Source of the DNA: Planctomycetota bacterium
GTDB taxonomy: Bacteria > Planctomycetota > PUPC01 > JACPCR01
Direction of reading: 5' to 3'
Length of the DNA: 50,502 nt
Assembly: GCA_027625095.1 (NCBI GenBank)
Contig: JAQBXN010000055.1
Location: 1 to 50,502 of the forward strand
Shown here: positions 35,230-44,510 of the stretch, one piece after another
How the letters are laid out: each line of letters begins with the position of its first letter
How positions within the stretch are numbered: position 1 is the stretch's first letter
Notes under the pieces: model-generated
Seen by the model: the letters and a program-made list of their open reading frames with translations, nothing else
Told to the model about the DNA's origin: nothing
The model's database searches: none
Program-made: the position numbers and the translations under genes

Positions 35230-36159
35230 TTACTTCCCTTCCTGGATCGCAGTCTTAGCATCGGTAATCACTGCATCCAGGGCATTCGCGTCCATGGCAG
35301 GAGAGGGAATGCCCCCTTCTGGTATTTCGAGTTTACTCACCCAGGCAGCAGCGTTTATCAGGATGGTTCTGAAGCTGTCATTGCCCATGTTATTGTGAGC
35401 GTGCATTCCGGTGAAACCGAAGCCCCGGCCACCGTCCGGCCTCACGTATGCCCAGGCCAGATGCTGTTTTTCTCCATCGGCAACAGCCTTGCGTATGGTG
35501 GGATTGCCACTACGGGGGCCGTCGCCTCCAATTGTATTTGTTGGCGGCAGTTCGGAAAGGATAGGCGTAACGCCCTCCATACCGTCTACAAATCGCATAT
35601 GGTAATACCATTCGTCCCGGAGGCTGAACGGCTTGATGCCTCTGGTTACCGGGTGCACAGGGAACTCTTTGAAGTCTGGCGTCCACCACGGATTTACCGA
35701 CCAGAGTGTCTCGAAGTATCCGCCCATCCACTGCAAATAATTATTCCCTTGATCACCCTTATTTACTTCGACCCCGTAATGAATGGCCATGTAACCAGCA
35801 CCACGTTTTACCGCCTCCGCGATTTGCTCGTCTTTCGCGGCTCTTCCGCCGTGGTTCAACCCCACAATGATGGCATCCGCGTGGCTCAGGTCTTTGGGCC
35901 AGCCTTTTGTCGAGTGAGTGACAGCGTGTACATTGGGGTAATGTGCATTGAGTGCGCGTGCGATGATGAGGGCCCCGGCCATAAACTCGTGATTGCCGCG
36001 GCCGCCGTGTGTACCGGCATCTGAGATGAAGACAATTTTCTTTACCTCCTTGCCCCCGGCAATCTGCCTGGCGTAATCGAATACCCCTTTCTCCTCTGCG
36101 TGAGTTGAGAGGAGTCCGAAGACGGCGGTGAACGCAATCAGTTTAATTTTGTTAATCAT
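35230..36159 (-). CDS. Secreted ThuA-like domain protein
   Basis: A 309-aa protein from ATG 36159, preceded by GGAGAG at five bases and opening with a signal peptide (KLIAFTAVFGLLSTHA); the frame is open 42 bases further upstream. The body matches ThuA-like class I glutamine-amidotransferase folds: KIVFISDAGTHGGRGNHEF, DAIIVGLNHGGRAAKDEQ, GAGYMAIHYGVE, HPVTRGIKPFSLRDEWYYHMRF and GRGFGFTGMHAHNNM. ThuA was found in trehalose and disaccharide-use operons, and secreted ThuA-like proteins are a hallmark of PVC bacteria with unknown substrates. It lies 124 bp upstream of the LptB gene on the same strand and diverges from the pseudopilin at 36364. Confidence 0.87.
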   Translation of the reverse strand: MINKIKLIAFTAVFGLLSTHAEEKGVFDYARQIAGGKEVKKIVFISDAGTHGGRGNHEFMAGALIIARALNAHYPNVHAVTHSTKGWPKDLSHADAIIVGLNHGGRAAKDEQIAEAVKRGAGYMAIHYGVEVNKGDQGNNYLQWMGGYFETLWSVNPWWTPDFKEFPVHPVTRGIKPFSLRDEWYYHMRFVDGMEGVTPILSELPPTNTIGGDGPRSGNPTIRKAVADGEKQHLAWAYVRPDGGRGFGFTGMHAHNNMGNDSFRTILINAAAWVSKLEIPEGGIPSPAMDANALDAVITDAKTAIQEGK

Positions 36160-36164
36160 TGATA

Positions 36165-36170
36165 CTCTCC
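36165..36170 (-). promoter_or_regulatory. Ribosome binding site of the ThuA-like gene
   Basis: On the - strand GGAGAG lies five bases before ATG 36159 and favours this start over the upstream in-frame one, which would bury the signal peptide behind 14 residues. Confidence 0.65.
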
Positions 36171-36351
36171 AGGAATACGGCGCGGTCCGTAGGCTTTTCA
36201 ATCCAGGCTACCCCTGTTTGATGAACATGTTGCGTGGGTATCTTACCCGCTGGTAAAGGCGTCGTCGTCTCAATTCAGCTTGTAGGCAGCATTGAAAACC
36301 CTTGCCACATTGATATCGTTGCCGGCTGTTGAGGAAGCGGCAGGAAACTAT

Positions 36352-36357
36352 AGAGGA
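36352..36357 (+). promoter_or_regulatory. Ribosome binding site of the SH3-tailed pseudopilin gene
   Basis: AGAGGA lies six bases before ATG 36364. It supports this start, which puts the prepilin cleavage site at residue 12, over the upstream in-frame start at 36292. Confidence 0.65.
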
Positions 36358-36363
36358 ATTGTC

Positions 36364-37242
36364 ATGTCGCCCAAATTACGCGCCAAGTTCAGATTTGGTT
36401 TTACTCTTATCGAGGTGATGACTGCGATGACCATTGCCGCCAGCGTTTCTTCGGGAGGATATAGCCACGTCATGGACCGGGCTAAGGCCCTGCAATGCCA
36501 GAACAATTTGCGCCAGATGGGAGTGGTACTCAAGACGATGGGCACCCTGCCGAATGCGGCCTTTTATCCTTCGGGCGATCCTAAGTCTGACCCGAAGAGT
36601 CTCCTTGTTATCGGGAAGAAAGCAGGCCTTACAGAGAGCATGTTCATGTGCCCGACCGCTCCGCCCGAATTTCGTGACAAAGGGCTGACCTTCCTCTGGA
36701 ATGACGCGGTGAACGGCCAGGGTCCCTTTTCGGTTTCCAGGGAATGGCTCATGATTGAGATGAATGCGCTTTCAGCCGAGCCGACACCTCCCCATGCGGG
36801 CAAGTATCACGTGCTCTACGGCGATGGCTCCGTCAAGGCTGTGACTTCGATTCCCCAAGAGATCGAAAAGGCGAAAGCATCGGCTCAGAAGAAATTGAAG
36901 AGCCCCGGCAGTGAGAGCCCGAAAGCCCAGAAGGTTGCACCTCCTCAGAGCATTTCCAAACCTCAGGAGGCAGCAACGAACACCGTCGTAGAGACCCAAC
37001 CGGCAACTCAGACGCCCGTTCCAGAGGCGACCAGAGACAACAGCGGCTTTGAGAAGGGCAATTGGCTAAAAGTAACCAGGCAAGGCGCCGAACTCTACAG
37101 CAACAAAAAGGTGGTGGCCCGGTTGGAACAGAATCAGGAAATTCAGGTTCTCAGCACGAATGGAACCTGGATCGGCGTCCGGGTAAACATCGATGGCAAA
37201 TGGGAGCAAGGTTGGATAAGGAACACGAATGTCACTGATTGA
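36364..37242 (+). CDS. Type IV pilin-like (pseudopilin) protein with H-X9-DG motif and SH3-like C-terminus
   Basis: A 292-aa protein. RFG|FTLIEVM gives a prepilin peptidase site after Gly12 with Glu at +5, followed by a hydrophobic helix that is shorter and more Ser/Gly-rich than usual (TAMTIAASVSSGGYS). PHAGKYHVLYGDGSVKA fits the H-X9-DG pattern of the DUF1559-type pilin-like families of PVC bacteria. A Lys/Pro/Gln/Ser-rich linker (about 160-235) leads to a bacterial SH3-like domain (WLKVTRQGAELYSNKK; GTWIGVRVNIDGKWEQGWI) in the last 58 residues. SH3b domains often bind peptidoglycan or proteins. Inference: an exported, surface- or wall-linked pilin-like protein. The 3' end overlaps TrmH by 14 bp. 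Confidence 0.82.
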   Translation: MSPKLRAKFRFGFTLIEVMTAMTIAASVSSGGYSHVMDRAKALQCQNNLRQMGVVLKTMGTLPNAAFYPSGDPKSDPKSLLVIGKKAGLTESMFMCPTAPPEFRDKGLTFLWNDAVNGQGPFSVSREWLMIEMNALSAEPTPPHAGKYHVLYGDGSVKAVTSIPQEIEKAKASAQKKLKSPGSESPKAQKVAPPQSISKPQEAATNTVVETQPATQTPVPEATRDNSGFEKGNWLKVTRQGAELYSNKKVVARLEQNQEIQVLSTNGTWIGVRVNIDGKWEQGWIRNTNVTD

Positions 37243-37876
37243 ATTCGTTGACGATGCGTCGGAGTTGGAAATAGAGACAACCTTACTCCCGCAGCGAATC
37301 GCACGGATGCGTGAGGTAGCCGGCAGGCGGTTGAAGTCTTTATCCCTGGTTCTCGATAATCTTCACGACCCGCACAACATCAGCGCCTGCATGCGCTCGT
37401 GCGATATCTTCGGCATCCAGAATGTTCATATCACTCATCCCGATGGGCCAGTGAAGATGCATCGTGGAGTGACCCGCGGTTGCAATCGTTGGCTCAATAT
37501 CCGGCAGCATGCGGATATCCGTACCTGCCTCGAGACGGTGAAAGACGCCGGATATATGCTGCTTGCGGCGGATCCGAATCCCGATTCCAGAAACCTTGAA
37601 GAGATCGAATTTGATGGCCCTACCGCTCTGATACTGGGTGCCGAACACTTTGGTCTTTCGCCCGAAACTCTCGAGATGGCCGACCAGTGTTTTCATGTGC
37701 AGATGCACGGATTTTCACAGAGCTTCAACGTTTCGGTCGCCGCGGCAATATCCCTTCATATCTCATCCACTTCCCGGCGAAGGTATCTCGGGCAGCCAGG
37801 CGATCTAAGTGAGGAAGAGCAGGCCGTGCTTGTCCAATCCTGGATTGACGGGCATAAGGATCGGCGAAAAAGCTAG
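37229..37876 (+). CDS. trmH: SpoU/TrmH-family tRNA 2'-O-methyltransferase
   Basis: A 215-aa SPOUT enzyme with motif 1 LDNLHDPHNISACMRSCD, motif 2 LILGAEHFGLS and motif 3 MHGFSQSFNVSVAAAISL, which build the trefoil-knot SAM site. The NLHDPHNISA form and the C-terminal tail after the knot match TrmH, which methylates G18 in the tRNA D-loop, better than RlmB. The start overlaps the pseudopilin gene by 14 bp, so the two are translationally coupled although their functions look unrelated. Confidence 0.88.
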   Translation: MSLIEFVDDASELEIETTLLPQRIARMREVAGRRLKSLSLVLDNLHDPHNISACMRSCDIFGIQNVHITHPDGPVKMHRGVTRGCNRWLNIRQHADIRTCLETVKDAGYMLLAADPNPDSRNLEEIEFDGPTALILGAEHFGLSPETLEMADQCFHVQMHGFSQSFNVSVAAAISLHISSTSRRRYLGQPGDLSEEEQAVLVQSWIDGHKDRRKS

Positions 37877-37912
37877 TTTCACGTTCTCTGCAAACCTTGA
37901 AATTTCCCCCAC

Positions 37913-39820
37913 ATGTCAGCCACCGAATCTGCCCCTGAATTTGGGTACATCCGCAAAGAAAACGTCATGGTACCCATGCGGGACGGCATCCTGCAGGCGA
38001 CCGATATTTACTTTCCTGCACGCGACGGCGCGATCCTTCCAGGCCCGCTTCCCGTCCTTCTGCAACGTACCCCCTACAATAAGACTGAGGTGGAACGTTC
38101 CTCTGGTGACGCCCGCTGGTTCGCATGCAGGGGATATGTGGCCGTGATGCAGGATTGCCGAGGCTGTTACCTTTCCGAAGGTGACGTCAACTTTCTGATA
38201 CCCGAGGCGGAGGATGGCTACGATACCCTCGAATGGATTGGGGAACAGGAGTGGTGCAATGGAAAGATCGGGACCTGGGGCACCTCATGGGCCGGGTGGA
38301 CTCAGACCGCCCCGGCCGCGCTTGGACCGAAAAATCTGGCCACCATGATTCCCAATCAGAGTGGCGCCAATGGCCATACCAGCAGCGTCAGACAGGGAGG
38401 AGCCATGGAGCTGCGTTTCATCGCCTGGGCCTTCTGGCATTCCGCGACAAACAGTCAGAAAAAACTCAAATCCGATCCGAGTATCGACCCTGCACTCAAT
38501 CTCGGAGCAACCCCCTTCGGCGATTGGCTTACACGTTTGCCGATCCGAAAAGGCCAGACCCAACTCAAGCTTGTTCCGCCCTACGAAAAATTCGCCCTCG
38601 AAATCCTTACCCGATCTGATTACGACGAATACTGGAAACACCCGAGTCTTGCGCCAATTGAATACATGGAGGATTTTCCAGACATACCGGTCCTCTTTGT
38701 CGGGGGGTGGTACGACTCGTATACGCGTTCGACATTTGAAAATTTCCTTCGTCTGTCTTCACTCAAGAAGTCCGCAGTAAGAGCCCTTGTCGGGCCCTGG
38801 ACTCATGGCGGGAATAAACCGGATCTGACATATGCCGGAGACGTAGAATTTGGAGAAGCCGCGGCGTTGAACAGCTTCCGCCAGCTTCACCTGCGCTGGT
38901 ACGATTGCTGGATGAAAGGGATGGCCAACGGGATCGAATCCGCGGCCCCGATTCGAATATTTGTCATGGGCGGCGGCGGTGGAGATCGGGCCGGCAGCGG
39001 CAGACTGTTTCACGGCGGCAGGTGGCGTGATGAATACGAATGGCCGCTCGCACGAACTCAGTTCACCGATTTCTTTCTGCACGAAGATGGCTCACTGAGC
39101 ACATCCCCGCCGGACCGCGAGTCTTCGAACACAACTTACCGATTCGATCCGTCCAATCCGGTTCCCTCCATCGGCGGCAATGTCTCATCATTGGTCGATC
39201 TGGGCGCGCTGCCGCCATCGATTGCCGATCCGGCTTTGGTCTCCCGAGGCACACGTATCCATGAAATAATGAAAGCGGGAGGGTACAACCAGGTGGAGGG
39301 CCCTGATTTCTACGGCTGCGAGCCACCGTATCTTCCCATCGGTTCTCGTGGGGATGTCCTGGTATTCGAAACCGAGCCCCTTGAAAACGACGTGGAAGTT
39401 ACCGGCCCGATTGAGGTGACGCTCTGGGTCTCTTCCAGTGCCCCGGACACCGATTTCACGGCCAAGCTCATTGATGCCTATCCTCCGAGCAAATGGTATC
39501 CGTTCGGCTACGCGCTCAACATTACCGACAGCATCATGCGTCTGCGGTATCGCAATGGCGCGGAGAGACAGGAATTTCTGACTCCGGGCGATATCGACAA
39601 GGTGGTCATCACTCTCTACCCCACGAGCAATCTGTTTGCAGCGGGACATCGCATTCGTCTCGACATTTCGAGTTCCAGCTTTCCACGATTTGACGTGAAT
39701 CCGAATACCGGGGAACCCATCGGCAAGAATCGTGGGCAAAGGCCCGCAGATAACACGATTTATCACGAGGCCCTGCATCCATCTTCCATCAAGCTCCCGG
39801 TGATTCCCGATCAGGTCTAG
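37913..39820 (+). CDS. CocE/NonD-family serine hydrolase (X-Pro dipeptidyl-peptidase S15-like)
   Basis: A 635-aa protein with an alpha/beta-hydrolase core and a C-terminal jelly roll. MVPMRDGILQATDIYFPA at the start, GTWGTSWAG with nucleophile Ser125, GGWYDSY with Asp268 and GPWTHGG with His298 give the catalytic triad of this family; RTPYN is the oxyanion-hole region. The C-terminal beta domain (VEVTGPIEVTLWVSSSAPDTDFTAKL; HRIRLDISSSSFPRFDVNPNTGE) is the PepX_C type. Known members cut acyl esters, X-Pro peptides or beta-lactam side chains. There is no signal peptide, so the enzyme is probably cytoplasmic. It follows TrmH by 36 bp. Confidence 0.92.
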   Translation: MSATESAPEFGYIRKENVMVPMRDGILQATDIYFPARDGAILPGPLPVLLQRTPYNKTEVERSSGDARWFACRGYVAVMQDCRGCYLSEGDVNFLIPEAEDGYDTLEWIGEQEWCNGKIGTWGTSWAGWTQTAPAALGPKNLATMIPNQSGANGHTSSVRQGGAMELRFIAWAFWHSATNSQKKLKSDPSIDPALNLGATPFGDWLTRLPIRKGQTQLKLVPPYEKFALEILTRSDYDEYWKHPSLAPIEYMEDFPDIPVLFVGGWYDSYTRSTFENFLRLSSLKKSAVRALVGPWTHGGNKPDLTYAGDVEFGEAAALNSFRQLHLRWYDCWMKGMANGIESAAPIRIFVMGGGGGDRAGSGRLFHGGRWRDEYEWPLARTQFTDFFLHEDGSLSTSPPDRESSNTTYRFDPSNPVPSIGGNVSSLVDLGALPPSIADPALVSRGTRIHEIMKAGGYNQVEGPDFYGCEPPYLPIGSRGDVLVFETEPLENDVEVTGPIEVTLWVSSSAPDTDFTAKLIDAYPPSKWYPFGYALNITDSIMRLRYRNGAERQEFLTPGDIDKVVITLYPTSNLFAAGHRIRLDISSSSFPRFDVNPNTGEPIGKNRGQRPADNTIYHEALHPSSIKLPVIPDQV

Positions 39821-39965
39821 CCCGTCGCGGACCGCCGTGACAACGATGGTTGCGGGCGTCTCTGCAGCCAATTCTCTCGAATCTTTCTGCATGACGAATA
39901 CAATGCAGAGCTTTCCCACCGCATTGCTTCCCGAACGTGGTTCTGCCTGTTATCGAAAATAACCG

Positions 39966-42275
39966 ATGATCGATGCCGATGTATTGATGGAGCAGCTCCT
40001 CTCCGGCGAAGAGCTGCCGCCACACGAGCTCCTCGGGCTCAGCAATGGCGAATCCGATCCCGACAAAGTGGTCGAGGCTTACAAGGAGCGAGTCGCTGTC
40101 CTGGGCCGCATGATGGCTGTCCCGCAATTCGCCCGTTATGTGCCGCAGTGCGAAGCTATGCTCCAGGAAGCCAGGGACGCACTCCTTGATAACGAGGGAG
40201 AGGAGCCCACCGAAAAGGAAGAATACGACCCGGTCGAGGTTGGGGACAGCGAGGCCAACACTGTCGCTGAAACACCCTCAGGGAAGAAGCCTGACAAGGC
40301 CCCCGAACCCGGCCGGCCCTCGAGAGGTGCGCTCAGGCAACAAGAACTGGAAGAACAGGCAAAGCAAAAGGAGGAGGAGCGAAAAGAAACATTCGAACAA
40401 AGGGTGAGGGAGAAGGTGTTCGAAGAAGGCAAACTCTCGTCAAAGAATTTTGTCGAGGCTTGCAAGGTTGGCCGAAAAGTTGGTCTGAGTCCGGAAAACA
40501 TCGGCGAGATTGTGAAGGACGCGCAGGAGGAGCGTTACTTTGGGATGGTCGACTCTCTGGTCCGGCAGAACACTCATGACGGCATTCTAGGCAGAGTGAC
40601 GGAGAAGAAAATCCGGGAGCTTTGCGAAGAAGAGGGTATTCCACCTCAACAGGCAAAAGGAATCATTGGAAGAAGCCTTGAAAAGCACGGTGCGGCGCGA
40701 ATGCCCAAACTCTCGGATGAAGGTGCCGCGTTCCGCAAGGAAGCGGTCAGCAGGATAAAGTCGCTCGGCAACACAGACGCGGCCGAACGGGTATTGATGC
40801 GGTTGGGTCAAACTTCGGGAGCTGAGGAACGCGAGTGGCGCGCCGTCGTGCATGATCTGTTCGATTCGCTCCGACTGCCCAAAGCGCTTAAAGCCAAAAC
40901 TTCGGGCACACCCGAACAGGAATCCCTCGAAGACGACGAAAAGACATTCATTGAAAAGGAATCCTCGGAAAAAAAAGCTGCTGCGGCCCCAGACGATGAT
41001 GAAGGAGACGAATACGAAATCATCGGCAGTGGAAACGACGATGAGCCGGAACAGGCAATAGAAAAGCCGAGACCGAAGAGAAAGAAAAAGAAGAAAATAT
41101 CAGGGGCAGGCAAATCCAGTCCGGTAACGAAAAGAAAGCCACGGCCTGCACCGGTCCCCGTCCCGGCACCTCGTCCGCGTTCGAATACCGGTATGTTTGT
41201 AGGCATCGGATTCGGCCTCTTCGGGATGGGCGCGCTGCTGGCGGCCGGCATTTTGATTTTTGCCGGCAAAGGCCCAGTCAATCAGCCTCCTCCGGAAACG
41301 ACGACGAGTTCCGTAGCCAGTACCTCCGTGCCGGCCGAACCCGTGGGGCCGACAGGTGGGGATGCAGACGGTGGCAGTACCACTCCATTGAATCCCGAGA
41401 CCGGTGTGGACGGCAATTCGGGCGAGGGTGGTGAAGGCACAAAAGAGATGCCGAAAGTAGAGGTTCAAACCGGGCCCCAAATCAGCCCCGCCGCGGCGTT
41501 GGAATTCATCGGCAAGGCCCTTGAGAAGCAGGGCTCGGAACGGCAGAAGAATGCTGAAATGGCACTGGACATCTGCGTGCTCAGTTTTGCCCGCGCACTG
41601 GGAGTTGCCGTCTGGACCGGCCATAACGTAGAAGCTTCGCACTGGCTCGACAAAGCCAAGAAAACCACTCTGACCCGAGACCTGGAGCGTTCCATTCTGG
41701 CCATCAAGCCCGGTAACGATTCCGTGGCTGAGCCAGATGACGAAGACCGTATTCTGAAAGTGATGCGCCGCACAAACTACGCGAACTATTCCGTTGGCAT
41801 GATGCTCAAGGGCTTCTCCTGGGCTGACGAGCCCGACATGGCCAGGCCGGTTTTCCACGAAACGCTGCTCGAACAGGATAATCTGATGGACCGGCAACTC
41901 TACGATCAGATCAAGACCGCGGCCAAAGCTTATGCTGACCTGCTGGCCGCCAATCCTAAATTCCAGACACTTCGCGGCCGCGCTCAGCAGGATTTTCAGG
42001 CGGCAGTCGATGCCCTGAAAAACAAGGAATATGTTCTCGACAAATTCCTTACCACTACCTATATGCAGCGCACCTGTAACAAACAGTTCAGCGCAGTCGA
42101 GTGGCTGGTCATGAACATGAAGCTCAATGACCCGCGTCTGGCACGCGATCTGGAAATCAAAGTGAACACCATGGAAGCCAACAGCGACAATGCTGTCACC
42201 CCGCTCGGTCAGTTCAGGGCCGGACTGATCACCGAGCTGCAACTGCTGACCATGTTGTTAGAGAGAAAAAAATGA
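39966..42275 (+). CDS. Transmembrane protein with degenerate J-like N-terminus, function unknown
   Basis: A 769-aa protein. Residues about 18-76 (HELLGLSNGESDPDKVVEAY, then MLQEARDALLD) have the helix pattern of a J domain but lack the HPD motif that activates DnaK; similar J-like segments accompany kinase-type proteins in planctomycetes. A highly charged region (80-400, with coiled coil and Lys-rich RPKRKKKKK) precedes one membrane helix (MFVGIGFGLFGMGALLAAG, about 410-434), a Pro/Gly/Thr-rich linker, and an exported helical domain (500-769). No enzyme domain is seen. The stop overlaps the next start by 4 bp (ATGA), so the two proteins are probably made together and act in one envelope complex. 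Confidence 0.72.
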   Translation: MIDADVLMEQLLSGEELPPHELLGLSNGESDPDKVVEAYKERVAVLGRMMAVPQFARYVPQCEAMLQEARDALLDNEGEEPTEKEEYDPVEVGDSEANTVAETPSGKKPDKAPEPGRPSRGALRQQELEEQAKQKEEERKETFEQRVREKVFEEGKLSSKNFVEACKVGRKVGLSPENIGEIVKDAQEERYFGMVDSLVRQNTHDGILGRVTEKKIRELCEEEGIPPQQAKGIIGRSLEKHGAARMPKLSDEGAAFRKEAVSRIKSLGNTDAAERVLMRLGQTSGAEEREWRAVVHDLFDSLRLPKALKAKTSGTPEQESLEDDEKTFIEKESSEKKAAAAPDDDEGDEYEIIGSGNDDEPEQAIEKPRPKRKKKKKISGAGKSSPVTKRKPRPAPVPVPAPRPRSNTGMFVGIGFGLFGMGALLAAGILIFAGKGPVNQPPPETTTSSVASTSVPAEPVGPTGGDADGGSTTPLNPETGVDGNSGEGGEGTKEMPKVEVQTGPQISPAAALEFIGKALEKQGSERQKNAEMALDICVLSFARALGVAVWTGHNVEASHWLDKAKKTTLTRDLERSILAIKPGNDSVAEPDDEDRILKVMRRTNYANYSVGMMLKGFSWADEPDMARPVFHETLLEQDNLMDRQLYDQIKTAAKAYADLLAANPKFQTLRGRAQQDFQAAVDALKNKEYVLDKFLTTTYMQRTCNKQFSAVEWLVMNMKLNDPRLARDLEIKVNTMEANSDNAVTPLGQFRAGLITELQLLTMLLERKK

Positions 42276-43150
42276 CCCGATATCTTCAATGCCTGCTACT
42301 GCTGACGTTGCCGATCGCGCCGCTTCGAGCGGAGGAAGTATTCCTCAAGAACGGCCGGATTATAAAAGGTAAAATCGTTACCGAGTCGGATGACGAGGTC
42401 ATTCTCGACATCGGTACCGGCAAGAAAGCGACGCTCAAGAAGAGCGATATCGAACGCATCGAATGGGGCTACGATCGTGAGGCACTCGAAGAACTGAAGC
42501 CAGCAAATGCGCAAGAATACATAGAGCACGGCTCGCGGTTGGTCCAGAGTGAAGAAGAGGGAGTGAGAAATATAGGTATTCAACTTCTGCATCTGGCCTC
42601 CAGGCTGGAAAAGGATCTCTACGTTCCAGCTCTTATCGAGCTGGCCAAATACGAAGAAATGCAGAAGCGCGGCGACCCGGTGCGCTACTACAAGCGAATC
42701 CTCACGTATCAGCCGGGCAATCCCGACGCCAAGAAGAAGCTGGAACAGTGGCTGGAGGCCAATCCCGAGAAGCCGACGAACACCGCCGAAATTCGCCAGA
42801 TGCTGCTCCAGGGTCTGAAGGACATGATGGCCGGCAACTGGGATGCTGCCTATGAATCCTTCAACCGTATTCCTGGCCTGCCTGCCGGAGAACCGATCCC
42901 GCTTAGCATTGACATGGTTCGTTCGAAGACGCGCAACGCAGCAAGAGCGAGGCGTGCTAAAGACAGTCCATTCCTGTCCGAAGATCAGATCCGAAAGTTC
43001 CGCATCTACATGCTTCACCTTGAGGCCACTCACTACAACCCGTTCGATCCGCCCGGTGAGAAGCTCCCCAACCTCGGCAAGATGACCTGGGAAGACGATG
43101 TGATGTATGACCGAACAATCTTCAAAAGAGGTGGGTTCGTTAGACCGTAG
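42272..43150 (+). CDS. Secreted protein with N-terminal Sm-like/SH3-like beta barrel, function unknown
   Basis: A 292-aa protein with a signal peptide (YLQCLLLLTLPIAPLRA) and, directly after it, a small beta-barrel pattern (EVFLKNGRIIKGKIVTESDD, EVILDIG, KKSDIERIEWG) often seen at the start of exported PVC proteins. The rest is helical with TPR-like spacing (LVQSEEEGVRNIGIQLLHLA; VRYYKRILTYQPGNPDAKKKL). No family is assigned. It starts within the stop codon of the 769-aa transmembrane gene (4-bp overlap), so it is probably its extracytoplasmic partner. It converges with the aminotransferase gene. Confidence 0.72.
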   Translation: MTRYLQCLLLLTLPIAPLRAEEVFLKNGRIIKGKIVTESDDEVILDIGTGKKATLKKSDIERIEWGYDREALEELKPANAQEYIEHGSRLVQSEEEGVRNIGIQLLHLASRLEKDLYVPALIELAKYEEMQKRGDPVRYYKRILTYQPGNPDAKKKLEQWLEANPEKPTNTAEIRQMLLQGLKDMMAGNWDAAYESFNRIPGLPAGEPIPLSIDMVRSKTRNAARARRAKDSPFLSEDQIRKFRIYMLHLEATHYNPFDPPGEKLPNLGKMTWEDDVMYDRTIFKRGGFVRP

Positions 43151-43205
43151 TGGAGGAATGGAGTGAGGGAGGAGTGGTGGAGGCCATCCAGGAATCAGGA
43201 TTCGT

Positions 43206-44510
43206 CTATCCCCTCACTTTTCGTTCCAGCCAGTCGAAAACCTCGTCCAGCCGGCTGAGCCCATCACGTAGTTCCGCTTCATTGATGATGAGCGGTGGCG
43301 CCATCAGCACCAGATTCCATCTCATGTAGACATAGAGTCCCCGGCGGAAGCACTCGACCTTGAAATCGTTGACGAGTGGGGGAGATGTGTTGAACTCAAC
43401 GAGCCGCTCGCGGGTCTGCTGATCTTTGACGAGTTCCAGACAGGCGAACAGGCCCTGACAACGAACGTCACCGATACAAGAGTGGCGCTCCTTCATGGCA
43501 TTGAGCTCTGTTGAAAAGATATCGCCCATCTTCCTGCCGTTCTCGATGGCGCCCGCTTCGTATTCATCCAGGCAGGCAAGGGCTGCGGCGCAGGCGAGAG
43601 GGTGGCCGGTATAGGTGCAGCCGATCGGGAGGAGTTTGTCCTCAAAGTGTTCGGCGATGGTTTCGTTAACGATGGCCGCGCCCATGGGGACGTAACCGCT
43701 GGTGATACCTTTGGCTACGGTCAGGATGTCCGGTACGACCGGTTCGTGATTGATGGCAAACCACTCGCCCGTCCGGCCAAATCCGCAGATGACCTCATCG
43801 GCAATCATCACGATTCCGTATTTGTCACAGATCTCCCTGACCTTTTTGAGATAACCAGGTGGGGCCGGGTAGCCGGCCGCTGCCGCGGTGAACGGCTCGA
43901 GTACGATAGCCGCTATCGTCTCCGGGCCTTCCATAATGATCTGTTGTTCCAGGGCACTGGCGCAGTGGAGTTCGCAAGACGGAAACTTGAGTTTGAAATC
44001 ACACCTGTAGCAGTACGGCCCAAAGAACCGAACCGAGCCCGACTGGCCGCGGTCGAGCGTTATTCGCCGCGGATCGCCGCATGTGGTCAGCGTGCTGAGG
44101 GTTGTGCCATGATAAGAGCGGTACTTCGCAAATATCTTCTGGCGGCCGGTATAGAGGCGCGCTATTTCAAACGCGATCTCATTGGCTTCGCTGCCGCTGT
44201 TAGTAAAGAAGGATTTCGAGAGGTTCCCCGGTGTCACATCCTTCAGCCGTTCTCCGAGCAACGCTCGGCCCGCGTGCATGAAGCTTGGATTTGCGACTGA
44301 AAAGCGGTCTGCCTGTTCTTTGATGGCTTCAATGATGCGGCGATTTCCGTGTCCCAGATTGACATTAAAAATCTGGGACACGAAATCTAGATACTTTTCT
44401 CCTTTTGAATTCCAGAAGACGATGCCTTCACCGCCGGCGATGTCGACGACATTATCTTGAGTATTTTGAACGGTCCAGGGCAGAAAGTTGTGGGCACGTG
44501 CTGAAGACAT
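43206..44510 (-). CDS. Class III PLP-dependent aminotransferase
   Basis: A 434-aa protein from ATG 44510, preferred because the upstream frame (to 44585) encodes a low-complexity leader. Class III marks are SGSEANEIAFEIAR, YRSYHGTT, VMIADEVICGFGRTGEW and the PLP lysine in LTVAKGITSGY (Lys267). The closest general types are omega-amino acid, beta-alanine or taurine:pyruvate aminotransferases; YFGPYCYRCDFKL-like cysteines near residue 170 are unusual and could bind metal or form a structural pair. Substrate unknown. Simple-sequence patches with GGAGGAATGGAG flank the gene on both sides. Confidence 0.9.
   Translation of the reverse strand: MSSARAHNFLPWTVQNTQDNVVDIAGGEGIVFWNSKGEKYLDFVSQIFNVNLGHGNRRIIEAIKEQADRFSVANPSFMHAGRALLGERLKDVTPGNLSKSFFTNSGSEANEIAFEIARLYTGRQKIFAKYRSYHGTTLSTLTTCGDPRRITLDRGQSGSVRFFGPYCYRCDFKLKFPSCELHCASALEQQIIMEGPETIAAIVLEPFTAAAAGYPAPPGYLKKVREICDKYGIVMIADEVICGFGRTGEWFAINHEPVVPDILTVAKGITSGYVPMGAAIVNETIAEHFEDKLLPIGCTYTGHPLACAAALACLDEYEAGAIENGRKMGDIFSTELNAMKERHSCIGDVRCQGLFACLELVKDQQTRERLVEFNTSPPLVNDFKVECFRRGLYVYMRWNLVLMAPPLIINEAELRDGLSRLDEVFDWLERKVRG

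Noticed and set aside
41100..42242. 380-codon open frame on the - strand
   Set aside because: It is antisense to the 769-aa transmembrane protein, whose frame has a membrane helix and couples to the next gene by ATGA.
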